64,000 bases of DNA from Oscillospiraceae bacterium (GTDB taxonomy: Bacteria; Bacillota; Clostridia; Oscillospirales; SIG627): the NCBI GenBank assembly GCA_034925865.1, contig JAYFRN010000007.1, positions 62,001-126,000 of the forward strand, given 5' to 3'. The notes under the pieces were generated by a model. The model had not been told where the DNA came from and made no database searches. It worked only from the letters and a program-made list of their open reading frames with translations. Shown one piece after another: positions 53,630-62,910 of this stretch (positions within the stretch are counted from its first letter, which is position 1; each line of letters opens with the position of its first letter). The position numbers were made by a program, and so were the translations under genes.

Positions 53630-53893
53630 ATGAGCATTATGTGGAAGCAAAAGCTGACAAGCAGAAAGCTGTGGGCGGCTGTAGCGGCGTTTTTGGTGAC
53701 GATTCTAACAGTAATTTTTAAAAATCAACTTACGTCAGAGGAGGTCGAATTGATAACTAAGGGGATAATTGCGCTTTGTGTTTATATTTTCGGAGAAAGC
53801 GGGGTAGACATAGCCCGCGCTTTAATAAGTGCCGGCATAAAGGCCGAAAGCCCAGATATCAATAAGTCGGGAAATAACAACGGGGAAGAATAA
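53630..53893 (+). CDS. Holin-like small membrane protein
   Basis: 87 residues with a charged N-terminus (MWKQKLTSRKLW), two hydrophobic segments (about 14-29 and 43-57) and a polar tail, the usual holin shape. The TSRKLW start and the GESGVDIARA segment recall holins next to clostridial endolysins. GGAGA precedes the ATG. Its position directly after the GH25 gene supports the call. A strong bidirectional terminator follows. Confidence 0.78.
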   Translation: MSIMWKQKLTSRKLWAAVAAFLVTILTVIFKNQLTSEEVELITKGIIALCVYIFGESGVDIARALISAGIKAESPDINKSGNNNGEE

Positions 53894-53926
53894 CCGACAG
53901 CCTTAACGATTCAAATATTATAAAAA

Positions 53927-53955
53927 AGGCATGGCGTCATTTCGTCGCCATGCCT
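53927..53955. terminator. Bidirectional terminator between the lysis cassette and the second lipoprotein gene
   Basis: 10-bp stem AGGCATGGCG (53927-53936) with 53946-53955, 9-nt loop, A run before it. Confidence 0.88.
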
Positions 53956-53966
53956 CAACTTATTAT

Positions 53967-55457
53967 TTATTCTTCGTCAAATACGTTTTCATAATCGGCT
54001 TTTAATTTTTCAAGAGCTGCTGTTATTGCGGGTTCTTTTGCCTCATAAGTAGAGCTGAAGTTACTGCCCTTGGTTCCGAAAACGCCGATCAGAAGGTATT
54101 CTATGCCTTCAAGCTTCGAAGAATGCAGGCTGGCGAAATCATATGTAACTGTTGAATTTATTATGTCGAGCATCTGAGAGAGCTTGTCGTCGCGGGCATA
54201 TGCCTTTTTGAGAGCCGTTTCGTAAATTGTCGGAGTGACATATCGGTATCCGTCGGCTGAGAAAGCTTCCAGAAAAATAGCGGAAGAATTAATATCTTCG
54301 GCTGTTTTCGGAATAGCCCACATTGTGGAATAATCGCCGACATATGAGCGGTAATTATCCTGATTCTCGTCATACATAGGAAACGGAAGCATACCGTAAT
54401 CGTCTGACATATCGCGATAGCTGCCAAGATCTTTAATGTCACACTTAGTCATCATAAGAGTGCCGCCCTTAAATTTCGCAATAGTGAGGTCATATGCCTC
54501 CTGACTCGTTCCGGGATTGAAAACGCCTGTTGTGTTGTTGAGCAAATCAATCGTCTTTGCGACGAACTCAACTGTTTTCGGCGTATTAAGAGCGAGCTCC
54601 GGCATGCCGTCATCGTCATATTTTGAAAGCTCAACACCGCATCCGACGACATAAGGTATCATAGCGGCATTCGGCGTGATCCCGAAGCCATATATGTCTT
54701 TGTCATCTGCCTGTCCGTTTCCGTCGTCCTGGTAAACGCCCTTGCATATTTCAATCATTTTATCGAGCGTCCATTTTTTATCGAGGACCAGCTGATACAG
54801 TTCGTCGGCGCTGGTATGAAGATTGTCTTCATATACTTTTTTATTGAAAGCAAGTCCCTGTGCAATTGTAAAGCTTGAATAAGAGGCGTCTCCGGTGACA
54901 AAGTATATCTTATCAAGCCCGATTGTCGCGGCCTTTATAAAGCCTTTCTGATACCACGGGGCGTCGAAATCTATATAATTGCTGTAATTGGTGAGGTTAA
55001 CGAGACATCCCTCGGGAGCAAGTGAAATGCTGTAATATCTCGGACATACGGCCAGGTCACATTCGGAAGAACCGGTGTTTACCTGATTGCGGATCGCAGC
55101 GAGCATGTCGGTGTTTGCGCCTCCGGCGTTGTACACTTCGATTTTACATTTAAGCCTATCCTCAACACGCTGGATGCGATTGTATACGGCATCATTTATA
55201 AGCTCCTGAGTCTCCGATTCGGTCCAAACCTCGTTTCCGTCTCCGCGTACAAACAGAGTAATGGTCCGACCGCCAAAATCAATATCATCAGGCAGCTTAT
55301 CGGGAGTATTTGCGCGGGATATTTCACTTGTTTTCGCTGATGTATCAGCTGTGGAAGTCTGGGTCGATCCTGTTTTTCCGGAGGTTTCCGGGGAGCATGC
55401 GCAAAATGCAGATAGCAAAAACGCTGTGATTACTACCAAAGACAAAAATTTTTTCAT
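53967..55457 (-). CDS. Extracellular solute-binding lipoprotein
   Basis: A 496-residue lipoprotein: signal MKKFLSLVVITAFLLSAFCAC with lipobox Cys (C21), a Ser/Thr-rich linker, then an ABC-type family 1-like binding domain (TITLFVRGDGNEVWTE, VYNAGGANTDMLAAIRNQV, LTGD-type hinge regions, MWAIPKTAEDINSSAIFLEAF). Such proteins usually deliver sugars or oligosaccharides to an ABC permease. No permease genes are nearby. It has its own promoter and is convergent with the lysis cassette. Confidence 0.85.
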   Translation of the reverse strand: MKKFLSLVVITAFLLSAFCACSPETSGKTGSTQTSTADTSAKTSEISRANTPDKLPDDIDFGGRTITLFVRGDGNEVWTESETQELINDAVYNRIQRVEDRLKCKIEVYNAGGANTDMLAAIRNQVNTGSSECDLAVCPRYYSISLAPEGCLVNLTNYSNYIDFDAPWYQKGFIKAATIGLDKIYFVTGDASYSSFTIAQGLAFNKKVYEDNLHTSADELYQLVLDKKWTLDKMIEICKGVYQDDGNGQADDKDIYGFGITPNAAMIPYVVGCGVELSKYDDDGMPELALNTPKTVEFVAKTIDLLNNTTGVFNPGTSQEAYDLTIAKFKGGTLMMTKCDIKDLGSYRDMSDDYGMLPFPMYDENQDNYRSYVGDYSTMWAIPKTAEDINSSAIFLEAFSADGYRYVTPTIYETALKKAYARDDKLSQMLDIINSTVTYDFASLHSSKLEGIEYLLIGVFGTKGSNFSSTYEAKEPAITAALEKLKADYENVFDEE

Positions 55458-55948
55458 CGTTTACCTCTTTCTAAAAAATATGGTATGCATTATCTCATGC
55501 GATTGTGATGTTTTTAGCCTGTCCTGCATCAGAGCTTTAAGTATTTGTATGCGCAATAAGCAGCATGGAAGACAAGCACTTTTCTTTACATTTATATTAT
55601 AGTATAAAATTCTGAAAATATCAACATTGAATTCATTAAATAATTCATTATTGTTAATACATCCAAAACAACATTGATTGATTTGTTGAAAATGACATAA
55701 ATTAAAATATAGCTTATAATGTTTGGATTTTGTCTGTTTATTATGCAAAAATTTATATAAAAGCAGACATAATTATATTTTTATGAAGCGCGCATGAAAA
55801 TCATTCACCGCTTTGTGAATATTGACGAAACCATTTTGCGAAAAAGTATTGCTTTCCCGCAAAATAACATTTAGAATAATATTACAAAGAGGAAAACTGG
55901 AACAAGTGCTCGATTTTCTTTCTTAATATTTTTAGGAGACCGATACGC
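55458..55948. other. 490-bp AT-rich intergenic region
   Basis: Between divergent lipoprotein and M55 peptidase genes. It contains only the lipoprotein promoter (below). No gene or clear RNA is visible. GTCTG...CAGAC arms near 55728-55768 form a weak loose hairpin. Confidence 0.6.
55596..55624 (-). promoter_or_regulatory. Promoter of the second lipoprotein gene
   Basis: Minus strand TTGATA (55624-55619), 17-bp spacer, TATAAT (55601-55596). Confidence 0.8.
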
Positions 55949-56797
55949 ATGAAGTATTTCATAGTTTCTGATATCGAAGGTGTTTGCGGAGTTCTTGACG
56001 CTCCGGAATGGATTTACGAGAACAGCAAATATAAAGAAAACGCGAACCGGCTTTCCACAAATGAGCTCAACGCGGTTATTTCCGGCATATTTGCCGCTGA
56101 GAAAGCGAACGGAAACGGCGAAGCAAAAACAGAGGTGGTCGTTTGCGACGGACACGGCTGCGGAGCGATAGATCCAGAACTGCTCGACGAAAGAGCTCTT
56201 TATCTCAATATGCGAGGGCTTGAGTATCCGTTCGGTCTGGATTCGAGCTTTGATGCCGTGATGTGGGTCGGACAGCATGCTAAAAGCGGCACGAAATTTG
56301 CGCATCTTGCCCATACAGGCAGCTTTTCAACGTTATATACTTCGGTTAACGGTACGGAAACAAGCGAGTATATCGATGTGGCTTATTGCGCGCATGAGCT
56401 CGGAGTTCCCGTAATTTTTGCCGGCGGTGACAAAGCTTTTGCAAAGGAAGCGACAGAGCTGGTTCCGGAATGTGTTGCCGTATACACAAAATGGGGTCTG
56501 CGTAAAGATGACGGAAAATACCTGGATGCGAAAGCATACGAGACTTTCAATACGCCCGCTATTCATCTGCATCCCAAAAAAGCGTGTGCTCTTTTAAAAG
56601 AAGGAGCATATGAGGCTGTTGATAAGCTTTATAAAAAAGGGAAAGCTTACTTTACGATGCCATCATTCCCAAAGCCTCCGTATGTATGGAATTATCGCGA
56701 AAGAGGAAGCTCTGAGTCTGATATATATGAAAAGCGTTCGGAAGACAGCATTATTTCTCTGTTCAACTCCCAGATGAAAAAAACAAGCCATCCTTAA
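55949..56797 (+). CDS. M55 family D-aminopeptidase (DppA-like)
   Basis: A zinc metallopeptidase that releases D-amino acids from peptides, as DppA of Bacillus does. The 282 residues keep the family ligands and motifs: SDIEGVCG (D8, E10), VVCDGHG, VGQHAKSG, HLAHTGSFSTLY, EYIDVAYCAHELGVPVIFAGGDKAF. AGGAG lies 7-11 bp before the ATG. Cytoplasmic, with no signal peptide. The beta-propeller gene follows about 100 bp later on the same strand. Confidence 0.88.
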   Translation: MKYFIVSDIEGVCGVLDAPEWIYENSKYKENANRLSTNELNAVISGIFAAEKANGNGEAKTEVVVCDGHGCGAIDPELLDERALYLNMRGLEYPFGLDSSFDAVMWVGQHAKSGTKFAHLAHTGSFSTLYTSVNGTETSEYIDVAYCAHELGVPVIFAGGDKAFAKEATELVPECVAVYTKWGLRKDDGKYLDAKAYETFNTPAIHLHPKKACALLKEGAYEAVDKLYKKGKAYFTMPSFPKPPYVWNYRERGSSESDIYEKRSEDSIISLFNSQMKKTSHP

Positions 56798-56894
56798 AGA
56801 AACCGAAAAGACCTGAATATACTTTAAAAGTTATACATATTTACAAAAATGGCGCTTGCCGCCGCAATATAAGACAGGAGAATCATAAAACCAG

Positions 56895-58673
56895 ATGGAC
56901 AAATTAAAAAAGCCGAAGTATATCGAATCTCCAAGCCGGAATTTCTGCGTATTGAACGCTTCCGTGATGAACGATCCGAAGGACGGAAAAGACAAGCTGA
57001 TGTTTACGAGCTTTGTCGACGGAGGTACAGGAATATTCGCGATAATTGATCCTAAAACAGATACGGGTGAAAGCTATTTATTTCCGTGCGACAACGGAGC
57101 ATGGGCGGTCTGCCGAGTGGATGAAAGACGCGTCGCAATCGGAACATGCGCCACCAAGGGCGCGATACATACATTTGACCTTATCGACAGGAAATTCATT
57201 AAAACAACATATGTTCCCGGCAACACTTATGTTTGGAATCTCGTAATGGCATCTGATGGAAACCTTTACGGCGGAACATATTACGGAAACGTAATTGTAA
57301 AATATTCTCCCGAAACCATGGAAGCGGAAGTGGTGACGAGATGCGACGAATATACAGGCAATTATTATTCCCGCACGGTTTACGCGGATGTTAACGGAAG
57401 CGGAAATATTCTTGTTTCGAGCGGAATGGACGTTCCGAACGTATGTGTGTACAATATTTATGAAAAGAAAGTGACCGCCAATATACCGGGTAATATCACA
57501 ACTATTAATGACGTTTATTTCGGTGTCAAAGACGCAAAGGGCGGCTTTTTTGATAAAAAAGATGCTGATGGCACCGCTTACTTTGACAGAAAGACATGCA
57601 AGCAGATTTCCGCGGATCAGCTTCCCGCCCCCGTCAATTCGGAGAAAGATAGATCTCTTCTTTCCGACGGTACAAAAGCGTTTATATACAAGCAGGGATA
57701 TAAGTATATCGATGAGAACGGTCAAAGCTATGTCCGCAAGAATCCGGTAATTCCGCCTCCGACGGGAATTATGAATATCGCATGCGATGAAAAGGATAAT
57801 GTATGGGGCGCCTCCGGATTCGGTCAGACGATATTTAGTCTTGATCCGGATACGGGCAGCTTTAAGAATACAAACCAAGTGACAGATAACGGCGGCGAGG
57901 TTTACGGCATTGTGCCGATTAAGGATCGAGTTTATCTGACGGCATATATCGGTTGTATGCATATCGTGTATTATCCCGATAAACCCTGGAGCCAGGAAGA
58001 CAATACAAATCCTAATACGTTCAGGCTCTTTTCATCAGAGGGCTATGCCCGTCCGGAAGGCAGGTCAATAATCGGGCCGGATGGTAATATTTACACCGGA
58101 TTGATGGCAAATTACGGAGTATACGGCGGAGCCGTGACAAAGCTATGCATAGATACAAACGAGACGGCAATATGGGAAAACAAAATCAATGATTACGCAA
58201 TCGGCGGTATTTTTGCCGACAGAAAGTATGTTTATGCCATAACCTGCGGACAGGGCAACGGAATGCCGACTCGCGATGTCCCGACATATGTTTTCCGTCT
58301 TGACTGCGATCTCAACCTTGTCGAATCAATCGACTGCGGTAAAAAGTACTTTGCGGGCGCGGCAATGCTGGACGGCGTTGTTTGCGTCGCATGCTATGAC
58401 GGGGAAGAGAATAAGCAGTATTTATGGTATTCCTCCGACAACTTCAAGACAATAAAAAAGATACCGGTTGATTTCCGCATTTCTGGCCTCATTGTTGTTC
58501 CGAAAAAGAATATGTTCGTCTTTTCGACCGAGAACCGCATGGGTAAGCTGGACTGCGACGGCAATTTCGAATTTATTTATGAATTTGAGCGCTATGTAAA
58601 TCGTATTTGCTCAGCGCCGTCTGGACGCGTTTTCGCAAGCTGCGAAGAACAGGTTTTTGAATGCGAGTTTTAA
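56895..58673 (+). CDS. Beta-propeller repeat protein, unknown function
   Basis: A 592-residue soluble protein without signal peptide or membrane segment. It has repeated four-stranded units with motifs such as DGNLYGGTYYGNVIVKYSP, NVWGASGFGQTIFSLDPDTG, DGNIYTGLMANYGVYGGAV and YVYAITCGQGNG, spaced about 45-60 residues apart. They resemble PQQ/SBBP/lyase-type propellers, with probably six or seven blades. I cannot assign a substrate. AGGAG lies about 14 bp before the ATG, a longer spacing than usual. It has a strong terminator downstream and is probably read with the M55 peptidase gene. Confidence 0.75.
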   Translation: MDKLKKPKYIESPSRNFCVLNASVMNDPKDGKDKLMFTSFVDGGTGIFAIIDPKTDTGESYLFPCDNGAWAVCRVDERRVAIGTCATKGAIHTFDLIDRKFIKTTYVPGNTYVWNLVMASDGNLYGGTYYGNVIVKYSPETMEAEVVTRCDEYTGNYYSRTVYADVNGSGNILVSSGMDVPNVCVYNIYEKKVTANIPGNITTINDVYFGVKDAKGGFFDKKDADGTAYFDRKTCKQISADQLPAPVNSEKDRSLLSDGTKAFIYKQGYKYIDENGQSYVRKNPVIPPPTGIMNIACDEKDNVWGASGFGQTIFSLDPDTGSFKNTNQVTDNGGEVYGIVPIKDRVYLTAYIGCMHIVYYPDKPWSQEDNTNPNTFRLFSSEGYARPEGRSIIGPDGNIYTGLMANYGVYGGAVTKLCIDTNETAIWENKINDYAIGGIFADRKYVYAITCGQGNGMPTRDVPTYVFRLDCDLNLVESIDCGKKYFAGAAMLDGVVCVACYDGEENKQYLWYSSDNFKTIKKIPVDFRISGLIVVPKKNMFVFSTENRMGKLDCDGNFEFIYEFERYVNRICSAPSGRVFASCEEQVFECEF

Positions 58674-58690
58674 TCCGTACTTAATATATG

Positions 58691-58720
58691 CCGGGAGACT
58701 TTTCGAGAAAAGTCTCCCGG
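58691..58720 (+). terminator. Terminator after the beta-propeller gene
   Basis: Perfect 13-bp stem CCGGGAGACTTTT (58691-58703) with 58708-58720, CGAG tetraloop. Confidence 0.88.
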
Positions 58721-58800
58721 ATATTGTTTATGCTTATATATTGAAAAAAAGAGATGAATGATAGCATAAGTTCGTTCTATATTATTAGTAAAAGAGGTAT

Positions 58801-60552
58801 TCATTTTACTATTTCCTTCGCCAAGTCTATAGTGCTATATTCTAATTCCTGCATCTCTGAAAGCAATTCAGCTTGCTGTATCCTCATTTCCTTTGTCCAG
58901 AATTTGCGTGTTCTTGCGCCTTCGAGATATTCGCCGCTGTCAAGCAGTATATGAATTTTCTCAGCCTTTTCAGAAATAACAGAGAATTGTTTTATGATCC
59001 GATCCATGTTGTCAGTCTTCTCCGGCAGAAGGTTTTGGTTGTCCGAAAGATAAATATAAGCCGATTTCCTCGCATCATACAACGAAAGAGAACAGAATTG
59101 ATTGACCGAAAAGCGTCGGGCAAGTTGCTCATCATCATTGTTTTTATACCATTCTTCATCCAGTAGGTCTTTTCGCCAAACATCATATGCCTTAAATCCC
59201 ATAGTGTAACCCCTGCAACTCTCCTGCTTTGAGCAGTCTGCAAATACACGCAATGAGTTTATTAAATTATCTTTAACGGACGGCGGTGTCGTCATATCAG
59301 CAAAATAGGTGATGATAAACGGCCAATTATCAACAAAAAGATAGTCAAATGGGTTGTACTTCCCTTTTTCATAATCAGCGGAATTAAGAATCGCAGGATC
59401 ATATTTTGTGCGGCAGAATAAGTCCGCGCCATTTTCCTTATAACCGCATATCACACCCCATTCGGGGGCTACTCGCAGATTGATACCCAACACGGGCATG
59501 TTATGCCGTAATTCATTTACTATGTACTTACGTTCTTCCGCCCGCGTTTCTTTTTCAATCCTGTTGGCAAACTTTGGGGTAAATCCAAATGCTTTATATG
59601 CAGGCGTCGCATAGTCGTAGGCGACAAGACCGTCCACTGAACTGTAATCCCATCCCGGAGAACAGAACGCAAGCCGATAACAAGCTCCAGATACGCCCAT
59701 AACCTGTTCATAAGTTGTTTTAATATTCATCGCTGCAAGTGCAGCAGTTAGCGCTGCCGCCCATGAGCATTCCATCCCTTTCCCGAATTCCGGCAGGAGG
59801 GGAACACCGGATATAAAATACTCACCTGACGTTTGTTTGCGGAACAACTCCGTTTTTTCGGAATTATAAGCAATACTTTCACCTTCCTCGCAAGTGACTG
59901 AATGAATGCCGTCGCCGTTTAAATATACAAAAGTAAGATAATCCTTGTCGTCATTTGTTGGGTCACTAGGGAAGGTTTCGTGGTTGGCATGATATTCGTT
60001 CCATTTAAACACCCTGTAATGCTCAATTTTATTCATTACATTGTATTTCGCCTTAGCCGTACCATAGGATGCCGCGATGATTTCAATTCCCTTGCCAGCC
60101 TTGTATCCTTTGTTGTTAAGATTGATGGTAAGGTGCTCGTTTTCTCCCGCAAATGTATAAAAAATATCCTGCTGTATCTGATATTTAATTATTAAAAACT
60201 TTGGGCGGTTGTAATCCAGCGGACAAGCGAGAGAAAGAGCGTTAACCTCAATATCTAAGGTATCGTTTTGTATGAACTTATTCAAGCGCTTCGCTACATT
60301 ATGGCTCTCTATACCATCGCCGTAAAATGCGGATAAAACTTGAATATTGCTGTCTGTCAATATAGAGTCAATGCTTGTGTCGAGAGCTTTTGCAAGATTA
60401 GGAAGCAATGCGGTTTCTGGTAACGCGTGACCGTTCTCCCATTTTGATACCGCTTGCGGACTGATACTCAATATCTCGGCAAGGCTTTCCTGCGTATATC
60501 CACGTTCTTTCCGTAGCGATGCAATCTGTTTCCCTATTTTTATTGTATCCAT
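58801..60552 (-). CDS. XRE-type HTH regulator fused to a large papain-like/peptidase-like domain
   Basis: 583 residues. Residues 1-65 are a clear HTH-XRE domain (IGKQIASLRKERGYTQESLA, ISPQAVSKWENG). The rest is a long soluble region I do not recognise by name. Its segment GKGMECSWAAALTAALA (C262) resembles the nucleophile helix of papain-like or BtrH/C39-type proteins, and GVICGYKENGADLFCR resembles the strand that normally carries the catalytic His. Here W365 stands where I would expect that His, so catalysis is doubtful. AAGGGG precedes the ATG, and a perfect palindrome overlaps its promoter region. No partner gene is adjacent. Confidence 0.7.
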   Translation of the reverse strand: MDTIKIGKQIASLRKERGYTQESLAEILSISPQAVSKWENGHALPETALLPNLAKALDTSIDSILTDSNIQVLSAFYGDGIESHNVAKRLNKFIQNDTLDIEVNALSLACPLDYNRPKFLIIKYQIQQDIFYTFAGENEHLTINLNNKGYKAGKGIEIIAASYGTAKAKYNVMNKIEHYRVFKWNEYHANHETFPSDPTNDDKDYLTFVYLNGDGIHSVTCEEGESIAYNSEKTELFRKQTSGEYFISGVPLLPEFGKGMECSWAAALTAALAAMNIKTTYEQVMGVSGACYRLAFCSPGWDYSSVDGLVAYDYATPAYKAFGFTPKFANRIEKETRAEERKYIVNELRHNMPVLGINLRVAPEWGVICGYKENGADLFCRTKYDPAILNSADYEKGKYNPFDYLFVDNWPFIITYFADMTTPPSVKDNLINSLRVFADCSKQESCRGYTMGFKAYDVWRKDLLDEEWYKNNDDEQLARRFSVNQFCSLSLYDARKSAYIYLSDNQNLLPEKTDNMDRIIKQFSVISEKAEKIHILLDSGEYLEGARTRKFWTKEMRIQQAELLSEMQELEYSTIDLAKEIVK

Positions 60553-60573
60553 AAAATTAACCCCTTACATTTA

Positions 60574-60598
60574 TTTATCAGCTGATAAACTCATTATA
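60574..60598 (-). promoter_or_regulatory. Promoter -10 and palindromic operator of the XRE-fusion gene
   Basis: On the minus strand TATAAT (60598-60593) is followed after 3 bp by the perfect 16-bp palindrome TTTATCAGCTGATAAA (60589-60574), about 20 bp before the start codon. No good -35 is seen. Position and symmetry suggest autorepression by the HTH domain. Confidence 0.7.
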
Positions 60599-60834
60599 CA
60601 TACACTAATCGGAAAGCGGAATGTATCAAAGTTTAAATTTGGAAAAATAAAAACTCAACCGTAGGTTGTTTTATATAAATCGCCACCAAGTGTAATATCA
60701 TCAATGTCGATGTATATACAATCCATACAGAAATAGATTACTTTTACAACAATGCGAAAATACGGTGTTTCGGAAGCTCATAGCACTCAAGTAAATCATA
60801 ACGGAAAGTTTTCCGGGATACTTAATGTTCATTA

Positions 60835-60938
60835 TTATTAACTCGGCGATTAAATAATTACCGCTCAAAGAGAGAAAAGGCTTTGGTATATGGCCTTTTC
60901 TTTATCAAGACAAGGATTACTTAATTGCCGAATTAATA
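60835..60938. repeat. Dispersed palindromic repeat, copy G
   Basis: ATTATTAACTCGGCGATTAA, AATTACCGCTCAAAGAGAGA, AAAGGCTTTGGTATATGGCC, TTTTCTTTATCAAGACAAGG, and TTAATTGCCGAATTAATAAA. It lies just beyond the uvrC stop on the minus strand, where its hairpin could act as a terminator. The rest of the 394-bp gap shows nothing else. Confidence 0.88.
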
Positions 60939-60946
60939 AAACGCCC

Positions 60947-62815
60947 TTAATCTTTTTTTATTGTCGGATTGAAATGCGCGAATATATTTTCCGCGTCAGC
61001 TTTATTGACTCCTTTTACGCGTGACAGCGCCTCTTCGGATGCCTCCTTGATGCCCTTAAGCGAGCCGAAATGGGCAAGGAGCGCTTTTGACTTTGCTTCG
61101 CCGATACCGTTTATAACGGTAAGAGAAGAGGTTTTTACTGATTTGCGCCGCTTTGTATCCATTCGTGAAAGCGAGAAGCGGTGAACTTCTTCTTGAATTC
61201 CGTAAATAAAGCGGAATATCTGCGTATGGTTTGCGATGGAAATATCGTTTTCTCCGTCAGTAAGACATCTTGTCTTATGAAAATCGTCTTTTACCATACC
61301 GTATACAGGTATATCTTGCCCGGCGGCTCTGAGGACTTTGAGAGCGCATGCCACATGGCCTTTTCCGCCATCCACAAGTATGAGATCGGGAAGCGGGAGA
61401 AACGCATCGTCTCCGTCGGCGGCGCGCTTTATCCTGCGCTCAAGAGCTTGGCTCATAGCGGCGTAATCATCCGGCATTCCGTCCGTGGATATTCCAAAGC
61501 TGCGGTATGCTCTTTTCAGAAAACGCCCGTTTTTGCAGACGATCATTCCCGCAGTAACGGCTTGATTTCCGCTGTTTGATATATCGTACGCCTCAATGCG
61601 TTCCGGTATCACCCCCAGATGCAAAAGCTGAGCGAGGTTTAAAAGCGTCTCGTCATCCCGTGCCGCGGCCTTGCGCTTGTTTTCCGCGTATTCCTTTGCG
61701 TTTTCACACGCAAGAGAGCATAATGCGCGGTTATCTCCGCGTTCCGGCACGAGTACTCTAACGGAATGCCCCGCCGTTTCAGATAGCATCTCCGATGTCA
61801 GCTTGTCGCTTTCATCGAACAGCGAGGCATCCGCGAATATTTTCTGAGGTATAAATTCGCGTGTTTTATAAAGACTGACCAGAAACGATGAAAAGCTTTC
61901 GGGATCGAGGATTTCGTCCGCTCCGAATTCGTATGATGTCATATCGCAGATTCTTCCGCCGCGCACCGCGAGCAGCGAGACGACTGACGATACATTATCA
62001 CAGTAAAGGCCAAAAATATCCGCGTCAAGCTCTGGTGAGCCGACGATCTTCTGACGGCTTTTAAGGCTTTTTAAAGCCTCAATCATGTCTCTGAGCCTTG
62101 CCGCGTGTTCAAATTTCAATTCCTCCGCGGCTTTTTCCATTTCCGACTTCATTTCATTTGCCACTGAGGTATAATCATCGCGCAGGAACATGATGAGCTT
62201 GTTGATCACGGCGCGATATTCCTCTTCTGATACTTCGCCGGTACAGACTCCGATGCATCTTCCGAGATGCTTATAAAGACATGGCCGTGTTTTTCCGATA
62301 TCTCTCGGGAAAACCTTTTCGCAGGAGGGAAGTCTGAAAATTGATTTGGCGGCGTCTATTATTGAGTAAACGGTTTTAGAGCTGCTGTAAGGCCCGAAAT
62401 ACAGCGCGACATTCCGACTGACGGCATCCCTGCGCCTTGAGAGTGAAAGGCGTGGGTATTTATCTCCGACATTAAGGACAAGATACGGATAATTCTTGCC
62501 GTCTTTAAGCTTGATATTATATTTTGGATTATGAAGCTTTATAAGCTCGTTTTCAAGAATAAGCGCTTCGGCTTCAGTGTTTGTGACTATATACTCAAAT
62601 TTTGCTATTTCCGAAACAAGTTTTTTTGTCTTTACACCGTGTGTCTCAATTGATTGAAAATAGGATGAGACACGGTTTTTAAGCAGCTTTGATTTGCCGA
62701 CATATATAATATGTCCGCAGCTGTCGAAATGCATATATATTCCCGGTTTCAAGGGAAGCTGTTTCGCGGCTTCGTAAAGCCCGGCTATACCGTTGTCAGT
62801 TGATATTTGTTTCAT
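60947..62815 (-). CDS. uvrC: UvrC, excinuclease ABC subunit C
   Basis: Makes the dual incision in nucleotide excision repair with UvrA and UvrB. The 622 residues have an N-terminal GIY-YIG nuclease (PGIYMHFDSCGHIIYVGKSK), a UVR domain (about 200-235), the RNase H-like second nuclease (RIEAYDISNSGNQAVTAG, LILVDGGKGHV) and C-terminal HhH motifs (VINGIGEAKSKALLAHFG). The C-terminal part is complete. Confidence 0.97.
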   Translation of the reverse strand: MKQISTDNGIAGLYEAAKQLPLKPGIYMHFDSCGHIIYVGKSKLLKNRVSSYFQSIETHGVKTKKLVSEIAKFEYIVTNTEAEALILENELIKLHNPKYNIKLKDGKNYPYLVLNVGDKYPRLSLSRRRDAVSRNVALYFGPYSSSKTVYSIIDAAKSIFRLPSCEKVFPRDIGKTRPCLYKHLGRCIGVCTGEVSEEEYRAVINKLIMFLRDDYTSVANEMKSEMEKAAEELKFEHAARLRDMIEALKSLKSRQKIVGSPELDADIFGLYCDNVSSVVSLLAVRGGRICDMTSYEFGADEILDPESFSSFLVSLYKTREFIPQKIFADASLFDESDKLTSEMLSETAGHSVRVLVPERGDNRALCSLACENAKEYAENKRKAAARDDETLLNLAQLLHLGVIPERIEAYDISNSGNQAVTAGMIVCKNGRFLKRAYRSFGISTDGMPDDYAAMSQALERRIKRAADGDDAFLPLPDLILVDGGKGHVACALKVLRAAGQDIPVYGMVKDDFHKTRCLTDGENDISIANHTQIFRFIYGIQEEVHRFSLSRMDTKRRKSVKTSSLTVINGIGEAKSKALLAHFGSLKGIKEASEEALSRVKGVNKADAENIFAHFNPTIKKD

Positions 62816-62910
62816 AATAACATAATACCGCCTTTGACCGATTTGTCAAAGGCGGCAACAAAAATAATAGATTTGATTTCAATAATTGAAATTAAATTCA
62901 ATTGATGAAT

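Noticed and set aside
52300..54000. Complete prophage
   Set aside because: Only lysis-type genes are present; no integrase, terminase, capsid, tail or repressor genes in the window.
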